Source: Dipteris shenzhenensis (taxonomy: Eukaryota; Polypodiophyta; Polypodiopsida; Gleicheniales). From it: DNA of 64,000 nt. The position numbers and the translations under genes were made by a program. A model generated the notes under the pieces. It searched no databases, was not told the origin of the DNA, and saw nothing but the letters and a program-made list of their open reading frames with translations. This document shows positions 33,380-44,296 of this stretch, one piece after another. Location of the stretch: the NCBI GenBank assembly GCA_047967505.1, contig CM106538.1; one strand, 5' to 3'. Each line of letters starts with the position of its first letter. Positions within the stretch are counted from its first letter, which is position 1.

Positions 33380-34450
33380 ATTCTTTGGCCAAGCTAGTGT
33401 TTATGTAACAAAATTCTCTTGTGCTACTTGTTGGAGGCAATGATAATGACAAGTACACTGCTTGCTGTGCACTAATGTGTTGAGTTTTCGATATGCCATT
33501 TTCAACCTTGCTTACTTGTTCATTTTCTGGAGCATCTACTTGCAAGCATTGGTGAGAGCTTGGTTCATTGCTTTGGCTGTGGCTTTGTCAATCTTTGTCA
33601 TGTATGAGGTGCAGTACGTTGTAGCTCCATGTGGGCTCAAAATTAACTATATATCTATGTTTGCTCCCCAACGATTGGACAATGTTGGGTTGAAATTATT
33701 CGTGTAGATGTCTTTTGGGTGTCTTTTCAAGAATTTTGTAGGCTTTGTGACACTACACCATAGTGTGAGCAAGTCTCTTCCTCAGTCATCAGTGCCAATG
33801 CACCAAGGAACATGTCAAAATCTTACAATGCAACACAATCGTTTCTAAAGCATGGCAAAAAATGTTGCAGCTATTTTTGAAAGCACTATGCACGTTTTGC
33901 ATCTTAGATTGGTTCTATTATTTTTGTTGCTCTCATTGGAGGTCGGGGGAAGTGAAAATGACAGTCTTTAATTTTCCTCTTGGACATGCTCCTGTGTTTG
34001 TGATGTTGAATGTCCTTAGGCTCACAATCAAACTTCAAAATATTTGTGGTTATGTGCTTGTCCACAAATACCTCTATTGTCTCATTAGAAACATCACCAT
34101 AGGCAGGAGCGTTTTCAACCCACAACAAACCACGATCATTTTGGCTGCCTCGATTTTGAAACTCGGTAACAAAGGAAAAAGCAGCAATTTTGCCTAGAAT
34201 AGTAGCATCTCTTTTCAATAGGTGTTTGACCCGATTGGAACTTGTGGACATTATACCTTGCTATTATGACAGGGTCATGATGAGTAAGTTCACAAATGGT
34301 GATTTCTTCAACGAGTGTCAGTGAAGCGTCAAAGGATGCAGACAATTCTACAAAGATGCAACAAGGGGTTTCCACATCTTTTCAACAGCTGCCAACAACA
34401 TCATGAAAAAGCAAAGGGAACCCAATTGCCCCAACATGGAAAATAGGTTA
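33380..34450 (-). pseudogene. Helentron Rep (HUH nuclease) domain
   Basis: Blocks in order: MLGQLG near 34430, ARYNVHKFQS near 34270, LLKRDATILGKIAAFSFVTE, FQNRGSQNDRGLLWVENAP, TIEVFVDKHITTN, DIQHHKHRSM, HFHFPRPPM and, near 33400, REFCYINTSLAKECTL. The HUH motif that binds the metal and flanks the Tyr nuclease reads NDR here instead of HDH, so both His are lost. Several frameshifts occur. Rep would nick and rejoin DNA at the element ends. Confidence 0.82.
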
Positions 34451-34689
34451 TTTTGCAATATGTGCTTGTAATCACAATAGATGTTTTCATGCACATGAAG
34501 TCACGGTAGCCTATGTGTGATTGCAAAAGCCATTCAGCTTTTGTGTCTTATGAAACATATTTGGCAAGGATCATCTTGCCCTATAACTTGCCTTTTCTCA
34601 TGCGCACCCATGTGGATGATAGAACTTGTGCCACAAGTATTTTCTAAATTCTCTATTGAATATGCGAACCATCGGTCTTTGTTAATGAG

Positions 34690-35900
34690 CTCCTAGTGGG
34701 CTATGTTCTGGTACAAAGCTTGCTTAGGCAATGTATATTCTTTTGGTTGGCCATAAAAGATTGTGGGGAAAGCAAGCTCCTCATAGTGCTTGTCTTTGAA
34801 AATGCTTAATGGTGTGAAGCCTTCACAGGGGGCAATGGATATTGTCTTGTCCTCAAAGTCCACCAGTTGTTGTGTTATGTAGATCCCATGCACCAGCATG
34901 TCCGTTCTAAGGGCCTCTTCATCATTGTCATTGTCAGTGTCATTGAGAGCCTTGTGGTTAGCCACCTAGCCCAAGGTATGCATGTGCTAAAACCATAAAT
35001 GATTGAGCAAAACGCCAAACTCACGGTATAGTGGTGCCTCTAGAATCTCATAAAAGACCTTCAAGGTCCAAGTTTGGTGCACAAGACCGCTCATGTAAAT
35101 TGTGTGAGTATGAAAGTTTGCGCATCAATGCAATCATTACAGTTGCACTGTCTTCAAGGAATTGGGTGGCTTTGTCAATGTATGTGAAAACATTGGCTAT
35201 TTCTCCTCGCAAGCCATATTGGCCATCAAATGATAGTTCAATAATCTAGGCAAAGGGAATGCAAGCTGTGACAAGACATGACTTGATGTTGTTGAGCTTG
35301 CTTGTGCAAGAGGCTGCGTTCGCGAGTACCATGTTTTGCACACAAAAAAAATGGAAGCGATTCCTTACAGACTTGTCCCTTGCACAAGGTGCAAATGATT
35401 TGCTCTTCACAAGGGAAGTTAGTGGCACTTGTTGTCATTAGATCCAAGAATTTCCTGTTATAAGAAGACACACCTTGAATCTTGGACCAGAAGCACAAAG
35501 GACCACAGCAAATGCATGGGTAAGCCGGTGTGTCTTTAATATCTTGAAGGCATCTTGCTGTATTACGGGTGACAGTTGTGTGCCTTGTACTCTTTGGCAC
35601 CTTGTGGCCTTGTTGCCTTTATGGCCATTGCAAGATGTCAAGTTTCCTCTTGTTTTCGCTGACGCCGTATGTGTGTGATATATTTTTTTGGAAACGTTTT
35701 GCAAAGAGCGATTGTTCTCAAGATGCAATTCTATGTATTGCATAGCGATGTTTTTTGCACTTACATCTAGGGCATTTTCTATCAAGGTAGCTAGTGTTGC
35801 CTCGTGGTGTGCATCCCATGTAACATATCACTATTTAAGTTGTTTCAGGAAAACAAGAGCAACCTCAGCGGGGCTGGCTAGCTCATTGATTAGCAAATCA
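34690..35900 (-). pseudogene. Helentron N-terminal region
   Basis: APCEGFTPLSIFKDKHYEEL followed by FPTIFYGQP is the conserved block ahead of Rep in helentrons. Upstream, 35600-35238 carries Cys pairs (PCICCGPLCF, CTLCKG) typical of the Cys-rich N-terminal part. 35785-35438 holds ENALDVSAKNIAMQYIE. Frames shift at least twice. The true start is not identified. Confidence 0.65.
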
Positions 35901-36069
35901 TGAGTTCACCAAGAAGGCATGGCTGGCATATTAAAAATAGACCATACACTCGCATTGTCATGGAAAAGGACTCCAAAAGAACACTCCAACACCACGCTAA
36001 AATGAGACAAGCAACAATCCTTGTTCCTGGGTTATACGAGGGGGAATTTGGTGACTAGGCTCCTGGGTC

Positions 36070-37010
36070 ATATAAATGATTTCCTCCCCTTCTTGGATTG
36101 GCCTCTTTAGACTGTGTTCTTGGCATATTTTCTTGCTTCTTCCTCCTACTGTCTCCTTAGCTTGGGTTACTATTGTTATAGGAGAGCATCTACTCTTGCT
36201 TCTGTTTGGCCTCTACTTCTTCCATTTCCTACTGGCTTGTTTGCTCCTCTCTCCTTTCTTGGGTGATGGCTTGGTAGGAGTTGTCTTTCTTGTTGGTGCT
36301 GAGAGTAATGCACAGCAGTCTTTAGCCATGTCCTTGTACCCTTTTTGGAATCACATCATTGGAAACAGTGGTGGATTATGGGCAGGAGGAACATGGGACT
36401 GCCAATCTTTTCCCTCGAGTATGTACAAAAATTGACAATCCCCCTATAAAAATGATTGGCCCAATTAGTCTCCTCTCTCTAGCTTATGGAGAAGCACCGA
36501 TAGATTTGGGAGTATCACACTATGATGCTCTGTGTGCTAAATTTGGGTGAGGAGAATGATCACTCGAGTTGCTTTTGCCAATGTTGCATTCTTGATCAAA
36601 CTGATAGGATGCCACCCCTATGAATTTTACTATTTTATTCAACCAAGCCTTCAAGCTGCTTATCCATTCCACATAGTGTCACATAAGGCTTGGTGACATG
36701 GGGGAGCCCAAGGGCATGGTGGATCATCTTTTCCATAAACTGGTAGAAATGGTACTCCCCATCCGCATGGAGCTAGCTAGTGGAGCTTGAGGAGTTATTG
36801 AATTTATCCACAAAATCGTAGATTCAAGTGGCAAGGAAACCTATCGTCCACCGTATGAAGCCCATTGCTTGGATAAGTGGTACCACTTCCGGCTCTTGTA
36901 GTTCCTGGTATGCTTTTGCATTGTGGTGCATTTGAATTGTGAGTGGGTAACCACTCCTTGGATTCTTTTCGAGCATTACTTTTTTGAACCCGAACCAACT
37001 GTAGGATCGC
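36070..37010 (-). pseudogene. Coding relic internal to LTR element F
   Basis: Minus-strand reading gives fragments such as HHALGLPHVTKPYVTLCGMD and YDFVDKFNNSSSSTS, and a Lys/Arg-rich stretch near 36300-36100, with stops and shifts. Its position directly after an LTR and primer-like site suggests gag, but I do not recognise the family. Confidence 0.4.
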
Positions 37011-37014
37011 CAAA

Positions 37015-37431
37015 TGTGTTCAAGGTGGTTATACCTAGATTACTTCTACATTAGACTTAAGACAAACACTTCCCATTAAGTATTCAGACACAGAGTCAGA
37101 ACTATATCAAACAGAAGTCGGAATAGATAATTATTCAATGGCGCATTGGAAATAGCAGATATAGATCAGAAAGTGTCTCCTTATATTCATCATTATCAGA
37201 TCATAGAAAAAGAGTAGTATTGAACTAGTAAACTGAGCATCATTACAATCTGATCAATCTTTGATTCTCGTGAGACTATAGAGACTAATAAGCACGAGCA
37301 TAGAAGTTACATGCAAATAGCTGAATAATTATTTTTAGTATGCTGACTATGACAACTAATAGCCAAGAGTACTACTTAGGAGTACTACTTAGGACTAGAG
37401 CTAGTTATAGGTGCCTAGCTAACCCCTAACA
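37015..37431 (-). repeat. LTR of element F (about 417 bp)
   Basis: Minus strand begins TGTTAGGGGTTAGCTAGG and ends TTGAACACA, followed by TTTGGCGATCCTACAG. This resembles a Ty3/Gypsy LTR end plus non-Met primer site. Gypsy-2 coding resumes at the next base, so the element is inserted in Gypsy-2. Its second LTR is not found. Confidence 0.55.
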
Positions 37432-39250
37432 GATATAGAAACTAATCGATGCAGGTTTCACCTATGAGATTAAGCATATGGACTAGGTATCTCCCATCAT
37501 CATAATTCTAAAAAATAATGGCAAGATCAAAGTATGCATGGATCTCAAAAAGGTAAATGTTGCAACTCATAAAGACCACTACTTGCTGCACTTTATGAAG
37601 CATGTTTTTGGAAAGATTCACTAGAAAGGAAGCCTATAGCTTCTTAAATAGTTCTTTTGATATAACCAAGTGTCTATCACACCAAAGGATTAGCACAAAA
37701 CCACGTTTTCCACTAAATGGGGAGTTTATGCTGCCAACGTGATGCTCTTCGGGCTGATGATCATGGCTTTGGGCTTAGGAGATTGGACATGGCTCCATAT
37801 CAATTAATAGACATACAACTCTACAAATGGGGAAGGATGGCATAATGTGACACTGTGTTTGGGAGGATGAATTTTCGGAGGTCTTAGAGAAAGCTCATTC
37901 GGGCATTGCAAGGGGTCCTTTTGCTAGAGAGCTTATGGCCCATAAGGTACTGCAACCCGGCCCATGCTCTTCATAGATTTTACTGAGCTAGTTAAGCATT
38001 TTGACCGCTACTAGTGAGTCTCCATACTCCACATCCAAGATTGCATGCCTCTGACCACATTCTTATAGATCATCTCCTTGAAAAGTGGGGTATTGATTTT
38101 TTAGGACCAATTAGTCCAGCCGCTAAAGGAACCCAAGCTCGATATATTATAGTGGCCATAGATTATTTTACAAAGTGGGCAGAAGCCAAGGCCACCAAGA
38201 AAGATGCGAGGAAAACTGCTATGTTCCTATATGAGAATGTAATATCACAATTCGGCCTCCCATTGGAAATTGTGAGTGATCGTGGAACACACTTTTTTAA
38301 TGATATGATTCGCATACTGATGAGTGAGTTCCTCATCGTTCACCAAAAATCCACACCTTGCTACCCTCAAGCTAATCTCGGGGGATTCACCTCCAAAACA
38401 TTTAGTGTACCACGTGCATTCAAAAGGAGGGGTATTTTAATCCCACTTTTGGGAAAATTTTAATATGATTACAAAAAGGGGTTTTTAAATTTAACTTTAG
38501 AAAAAAATCCGTTAGTTCATTAGTAAAGCGGGGTGGTTTTATTGGGAGAAAATTTTAGTTGAGGGGTTTTAAAAATACCCCTTGACCGCACGTGGTACCT
38601 AAGATTTCTTAATAGTGCAGCCCCAAAGAATCTAATGGACAAGAAAAGAGCTCAAACAAGACCTTGTGCCACACAATGATGTGCACAATAGAAGTCATCC
38701 ATAATGATTGGGAACATATACTCGTCACAGCACTCTACTCCTATCGAATGACATATAAGGTTGCTACCAAATGCACACCCTTTAGCCAATCGTTTGGGGT
38801 AGAAGTAGTCATGCCTATGGAATTCATAGTTTTGAGCCTCAGAGTTGCAATAAGAGACCGAATATACGATGAGGCAATTCCAAAAAGGCTAGTTAAGCTT
38901 GAAAAGCTTGACGAGACAAGGTTGAGAGAGGCATATGGCATAAAGGTTGAAAAACTATGCCACAAAAGTGTTTTGACAACAATATCTGGAATAAGGACTT
39001 TAAAAAAGGGGACCGTGCATTACTATATAGTGTAAGAACACGAATGATAAATTGAAATATCGAGATATGGGTCCATACCGAGTTGTGGAAATCACACCCC
39101 AAGGGTCATGCTGAATCGCAACCCTTGATGGCATTGAGATGGATGGATACATCAATGGCAGTAAGTTCAAATGCTAATATGGCCCCTTAATGATCCAAAT
39201 GCTACAAGCCATCCATAACAAAAAAGATCTCAAGAAGGATGTTGCTCTAT
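37432..39250 (+). pseudogene. Gypsy-2 RT-integrase relic
   Basis: RT fragments come first (LIDAGFTYEIKHMD, SPIIIILKNNGKIKVCMDLK, WGVYAANVMLFGL at 37432-37760). The rve core follows (38070-38370: EKWGIDFLGPI, YIIVAIDYFTKWAEAKA, SQFGLPLEIVSDRGTHF, STPCYPQAN), then the 250-bp MITE-like insertion. The integrase C-terminal half comes after it (ILVTALYSYRMTYKVATKC, LVKLEKLDETRLREAYGI). RNase H is mostly missing. Similar to, but distinct from, Gypsy-1. Confidence 0.85.
38379..38628. mobile_element. MITE-like insertion in Gypsy-2 integrase
   Basis: Interrupts the integrase between YPQAN and its normal continuation. Terminal inverted sequences share GTACCACGTGC, TCAA and GGGGTATTTT in order. AATCT occurs directly on both sides (38374-38378 and 38629-38633), a possible target duplication. 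No coding capacity. Superfamily not determined. Confidence 0.6.
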
Positions 39251-40029
39251 GAAATGACAAGCAATAGAGGAATGTTGGGCTCGCCAAGCTAAAGCAAAAA
39301 TCTTAAGGCTAATAAGGCATCTGTGGAAGGGTTGAACCCCATGGATGATCTCACTATTTCCCCAGCTAGGGTACAAGAGGAATTCCAACTATGCAGGTAA
39401 ACCACTTGCTTTGTAGAATCCTTCATCGTTCAACCTCGGTGCAAGTCATAACTGGATATCATACGAGATGTGCACCCAGATCTTGACATTTAAGGTAACC
39501 CTGGAACCTACATCTGTCATCATGATACATGTAGTGAACGGAAAAATATCACCCAAAATAGATTGTGTGGAATTACCCATATCAGTAAAAAATCATAGCA
39601 TGGCTAGTAGATGTTATGTTATGACTGCAGATGCTATGGATGAACAGGTAATCCCTACGCTCACATGCAGTTTCATATCATCACATTACCTGAAACCTAA
39701 CGTTTATCAGTTCAGTGAGCAAGTTTTAGAGTATTCAAAAGCATTAAACGATTGCTCGATGGGCAAATAGAACATGATTTGATTTCACACACATATGCCA
39801 TCATTGTAAAGCCTATTTGGCTATTTCACAGCATTTGTGCACATCATTTTGAGCCTTGTAAAGCATCTTGGCTATTCTCGGCATCATTTGCCACAAGCCT
39901 TGTAATAGATTGGATTATATATTGAAGTTCTACCTTCACCGACAGTTTCGATTTCACTTGGCACAGACAGTGTTTTGCAATTGATTCAGACAGTGATTTC
40001 ACAGATACTTTGAGTACATTTCTTGCATC
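39251..40029. other. No assigned gene; possible retropepsin-like fragment and Copia-D leader
   Basis: A plus-strand frame at 39440-39768 opens with NLGASHNWISYEM, which resembles a retropepsin D-x-G-A-S-H-N block with the Asp replaced by Asn. The assignment is weak. 39770-40029 would be the leader of Copia-D, with a repeated word GACAGTG. Confidence 0.35.
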
Positions 40030-40950
40030 ATGTCTACAACTAGCAACCTCAATCTAGAGGCATCTGCTAAGCTAGACAACTCCAATTATGGCACATGGAA
40101 ATATCGAATGGAGACCATTCTTGTACTTTAGGACAGATGGGGGTATGCCGATGGATCTACACCTAGACCAATGGATGATCCAACTAGTAGTAGCTCTACT
40201 CCACCTATTGTCACATCACCAATAGCGGGATCTATAGCTATACAAACAGTTTCCCTACCAGATCCTACCATTGCCTAAGCACAGGCAGAATGGGACAAGA
40301 AAGACAAGTATGCATATCATCTGATCAAGAAGAATGTGCAAGATGTCATGCTAGGACACCTCAACACCGTCAAGACATCAAAAGAAGCATGGGATATGTT
40401 TGCAGCTCTCTACGAGTCTAAGAACATTTCCAAGTTTCTCACACTGAGAGACTATGAATCCTGTAGAAATGGTTCAAGTCATCCTGAACGGACTAGGAGA
40501 GGGATACGAGAATCTAGTCCAGAGTATTGCCATCCAACAGCATATTCCAACAAGGTTGTCAAACAAACAACCAATCATTTTTTTGTCTTTGATTCAAGCA
40601 AAATATAGGGCACTCACTACAGGTGCATGTGAGGCTATATGGCTGAGAAGACTATTGTCAGAAACAGATTACTTTGATGAATCAAAGCCAACAACAATAT
40701 ACTGTGATAATCAATCAACTCAAGTGTTGGCCAAGAATCTAGTATATCACTCCAAGACAAAGCACATTGATGTTAGAGAGCACTTCATCTGAGAAAGAGC
40801 GTTACTTAGTGACATCACACTGCAGCATTGTGATAGCAAAGAGTATGTTGCAGACATCTTTACCAAACCACTTGGTAAAGAGCTTTTCGAGAAACACCGA
40901 CAAGCTCTTGGTTTGATGCAGAGGAAGGACATTACCATTAAAAGGGTGTG
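40030..40950 (+). pseudogene. Copia-D: gag joined to RNase H by internal deletion
   Basis: The ATG at 40030 begins a UBN2-type gag (NYGTWKYRMETIL, QAEWDKKDKYAYHLIKK, TSKEAWDMFAALYESKN). A TAG and a TAA fit CAG/CAA changes. After NGLGEGYENLVQSIAIQQ the frame passes within a few codons into RNase H (SNKQPIIFLSL, KYRALTTGACEAIWLRRLL, TIYCDNQSTQVLAKN, KTKHIDVREHFI). Protease, integrase and RT are gone. The C-terminus FTKPLGKELFEKHR ends near 40950. Confidence 0.85.
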
Positions 40951-41036
40951 ATGGAATGTAATGTTTAGTCCTTTGATTCCCCATAATCATCATCTTGAGG
41001 GAAGGCCTACTTCATGATGTTGATCTTGAGGGAGGA

Positions 41037-41190
41037 TGTTGAGAGGCCACGCTCAACATCATGTGATTACATGTGCATAGCACTAACACATATAGAGTGC
41101 TATAAAGGAAAGGGTTAGATGCCCTAACCCTAAATGGGTTTTTATATATTCTGCATTTTCAACCGGCATCTTTTAATACTGTGGGCCACC
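41037..41190 (+). repeat. Copia-D 3' LTR, partial
   Basis: TGTTGAGAGGCCACG follows the polypurine TTGAGGGAGGA. GTGCTATAAAGG at 41098-41109 is a TATA candidate. The right end meets Gypsy-E sequence near 41190. A matching 5' LTR was not found. Confidence 0.6.
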
Positions 41191-42845
41191 ATAATCTAGC
41201 CTACAAGATTTTCTTGCCCGTGATATCACCTGAGAAGTGGCCTCCTACTGGCCCTCCATGTGCTCCATGTGCCTCTGCTAACACAGCTTTTTGCTCATGG
41301 TCTTGGACACACATTCTGATGACCTGGTCAATGCCTCTTTTGCACAACACTCCACCAATAATAAGGAAAGGTCTACTTTGCAATACTAACTTCTTTCTTT
41401 GATTCCTATTCGATTAGTCCATCAGTAAGAAAAAATAACATCTTGTCATACCAGTTTGGAGGTTTTTCTATGCTTACCATAAATATACCTGCATCAGGGA
41501 GTTCATATGGGATGCCAGTCAGAGCTTCTCCTGGCTGTAGTCTGCTCAAATAATCAGCTGTGGCATGCTATTTTCCTGGTCTATGTACCACAGTGTAATC
41601 AAACTCCTATAACAAAAGCATCCATCTTGCGAGCCTTCTTATTAGTTGCTATTTATTGACCAAATAAATCAAAGCCTAGTGGTCAACATGAAAACTTACC
41701 TTATTAGCCAATAAATAATGCCTAAACTTATGAAATGCATAAATCATAACTAGTGCCTCTCTTTCTATGACTACATAGTTTCTCTCATGTTTGGTTAAGA
41801 TCCTACTTGCATAGTAGAGAGGTTTAAACCATTTTGGTGTTTTCTATTGCACTAGGATTGCACCAACTGCTGAATCTGAAGCATCCACAAATACTTCAAA
41901 AGGAAGAGAAAAATCAGGGGGTTGTAGGATAGGTGCCACCATAAGCATCTTTTTCAAAATGTTGAATGCATATTCTTGAGGATTTCTCCATATGAATGGT
42001 TCTATATCTCTAGTCAACTTTGTGAGAGGATAACAAATATCTGCAAGGTATCTTAGAAATCTGCAATGCCATTTGATTTGGCCTATAAATCTTTAAAGTT
42101 GTTTGATGTTTTTTGGGCTTTTGCATTTTGAATTGCTGAAACCTTGTTAGGATCAATCTCCATACCTTGTTGGGAGATAATATGTCCTAGTAGTATTCCC
42201 CTACTACCAGCAAAAGCACACTTTGCTAGATTTAAACTGAGACCAGCAAATGTGCATCTGGCAAAGCATAATGCTAAGTGATTCAAGTGTTCCACCATCT
42301 TTCCAAAAACTAAGAAATCATCCAAAAATACCTCATGAAGGATGTCAGGTACTCTGCAAATACCTCTTGTATATATTTTTGAAAAGTAGGTGGGGCATTC
42401 TTCAGTCCAAAAGTCATCACATTGGATGCAAACACACCCCATTCTATGACAAAAGCAATTTTATCCCTATCTTCTAGAGCCATTCTGATTTGGTTGTACC
42501 CACTGAAGCCATCCAAAAACTGTAAATTTCATGTCCAGCTACAGCATCAAGCAATGAATCACAAAATGGTAGTGGGAATGGATCGGTGATAGTGGTTGCA
42601 TTTAATTTTCTATAGTCTATATGGATTCTCAGTTTCCCATTTTTCTTTGGAACAATGACAATAGGAGATAACCATGTGAGATGTGTCAGGGGATATATGA
42701 AACCAACTCTTAATAACTTGTCAATATCCTCTTTGACTATCTTGGCATAATTTGGATTCATTCTATATCTGCTTTGTATGATTGGTATTGCATCAATTTT
42801 CAGATTCATTCTATGTTGGCAGAACTTAGGATCTACCCCCTTCAT
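41190..42845 (-). pseudogene. Gypsy-E RT, RNase H and integrase finger
   Basis: RT: LRVGFIYPLTHLTWLSPIVI, PKKNGKLRIHIDYRKLNATT, LDGFSGYNQIRMALEDRDKI, WGVFASNVMTFGLKNAPPTF and FLDDFLVFGKMV with the catalytic Asp pair. A frameshift lies between EIYSF and LDGF (near 42515) and another near 42330. RNase H (42080-41560) is full of stops. The integrase finger is partial (LCKRGIDQVIRMCV, EAHGAHGGPVGGHF) and stops at 41201. Confidence 0.87.
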
Positions 42846-43199
42846 ATCAATGTAGTTCCATGCAAAAATATCTTTGTACTACATCAATAATTCTTTGAGT
42901 GCCATTTTAAAAGGTGGAGAGAGATTTGTGCTTACCATAACTGGTTGTGGGTTGTCAGTGTTTCCCAAGTTCATCTCCTGCAAGTCATCCTGCCTGACCC
43001 TGGCACTTTTTTGCATATGTTCTTCAAATTGTATTTATGCTTCCATGATTGCCTCATCTATTGATTTAGAAGTGATATCCCCTGGTGCATCATCTGTGCT
43101 TGCATCAATAGCCTCTGTTGTGTATTTTTCTGTGAAAACCTGATCCGATTGGTTTTCGACTTTGTTCTGTTCTATAGCAGTCAGATCTGTGTCAAAATG

Positions 43200-43866
43200 T
43201 CATATTTGCTGATTTGGACTTATATATTGATCAATACTCTTAATAATATCAATCTCAAAAATAGGAAATACAGTGGGGTTTCTTCTAAAGAAAATTTCTT
43301 CCTCATCTTCATCAAAATTTGGAATCATATTGATTTCCTCTGCTTGAAGTGGTTGTGTTTTTCTTGGAAAACACCTTCTAGAGGATAGGTTGATCTTGAC
43401 TTTTCTTTTTCCTTTCCTGATAGTGATTCTCTGAGCCCCAGTCTTGCTTGACCTTGGCAACTCTTAACCATGGCCTACCCAATAGCATTGAGTAAGCAGA
43501 ATCCTTTTCCTCCATTTTAAGCACTACAAATGTGACTGTGAATGTTAGTCCCATAATTGTAATCTCTTGCCCTCTCAATATTCCAAGAGGTTGGATTCTC
43601 CTTTGGTCAGCCATCCTCACGTGGAATGGTGCTCGAACCAATTCATTGCAACAAAATTTTTTGAATATATCCTCTGATAGGATATTGACACCTGAGCCTC
43701 CACCATCAACCAAAACTTCTGGAATCCTCTGCCTTTTGTAGTCTACATCAATGAGTGGTACTTGGTAGTCCACATCTTCAATTGTTGATGTGTAAATATC
43801 TAGAGTTTCCTCCTCATCATTACTTGGTTGTTGAGCTTTTGTAGGATGTGACTCTTCTGGATGCAA
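43200..43866 (-). pseudogene. Gypsy-E protease
   Basis: The frame at 43866-43378 has EVLVDGGGSGVNILSEDIFK (the retropepsin D-G-G-S-G loop) and AYSMLLGRPWLRVAKVKQDW, the flap-to-C-terminal signature in plant Gypsy proteases. After a shift the reading continues to about 43200 (ITIRKGKRKVKINL). Confidence 0.85.
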
Positions 43867-44296
43867 TCTCTTACAAATTTGTTGTTTGAAAGCTGGAACT
43901 AAGTTTAGTAGTTGACAAGAGTAATTTGTACCTTGGAGTCCATTAATTCTTGGAAAAAGAGTGTGTTGTCTTCATTTTGCATGCTTGTGTCTTGTTGCAT
44001 CTCTTGGGCCCTTGTCATAGTATCCTCACTTCCTGGAGTTGTTTTGGCATGTATCATAGTTTGTGGTTTTGTCTATGTAGTCGTATTCTATAATTCTAGG
44101 AACTCTGGATCTCTTTCGACTTGAGAGTTTTTTTTCTATTTTGGAGTCGTATTTTGACTTGAGTAAGCACTTTCTATATGTTGGCTCTTCCCTGGAATCT
44201 ATGTTGATGTATTGCTACTGCTATAGCTTGATTTTGGTGTTGTTGTTGTATTGCAAGCAGACTGTCTTCTTCAAACTGTAGTCGGCTCTGTTTGTA

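Larger units (their letters stand above)
27205..35900 (-). mobile_element. Helentron-like rolling-circle transposon (Helitron class), dead
   Basis: Minus-strand order: a Cys-rich N-terminal region (35785-35238), the APCEGFTPLSIFKDK block (34965-34693), the Rep domain (34450-33380), [TRG-C insertion 33373-30678], the Rep-helicase linker (30672-30176), a Pif1-type helicase (28850-27860) and an EEP endonuclease (27720-27205). This is the Rep-Hel-EN plan of helentrons. Helitrons of flowering plants as generally described lack the endonuclease. Frameshifts and lost catalytic residues show it cannot move. Terminal hairpins and target site were not identified. Confidence 0.8.
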
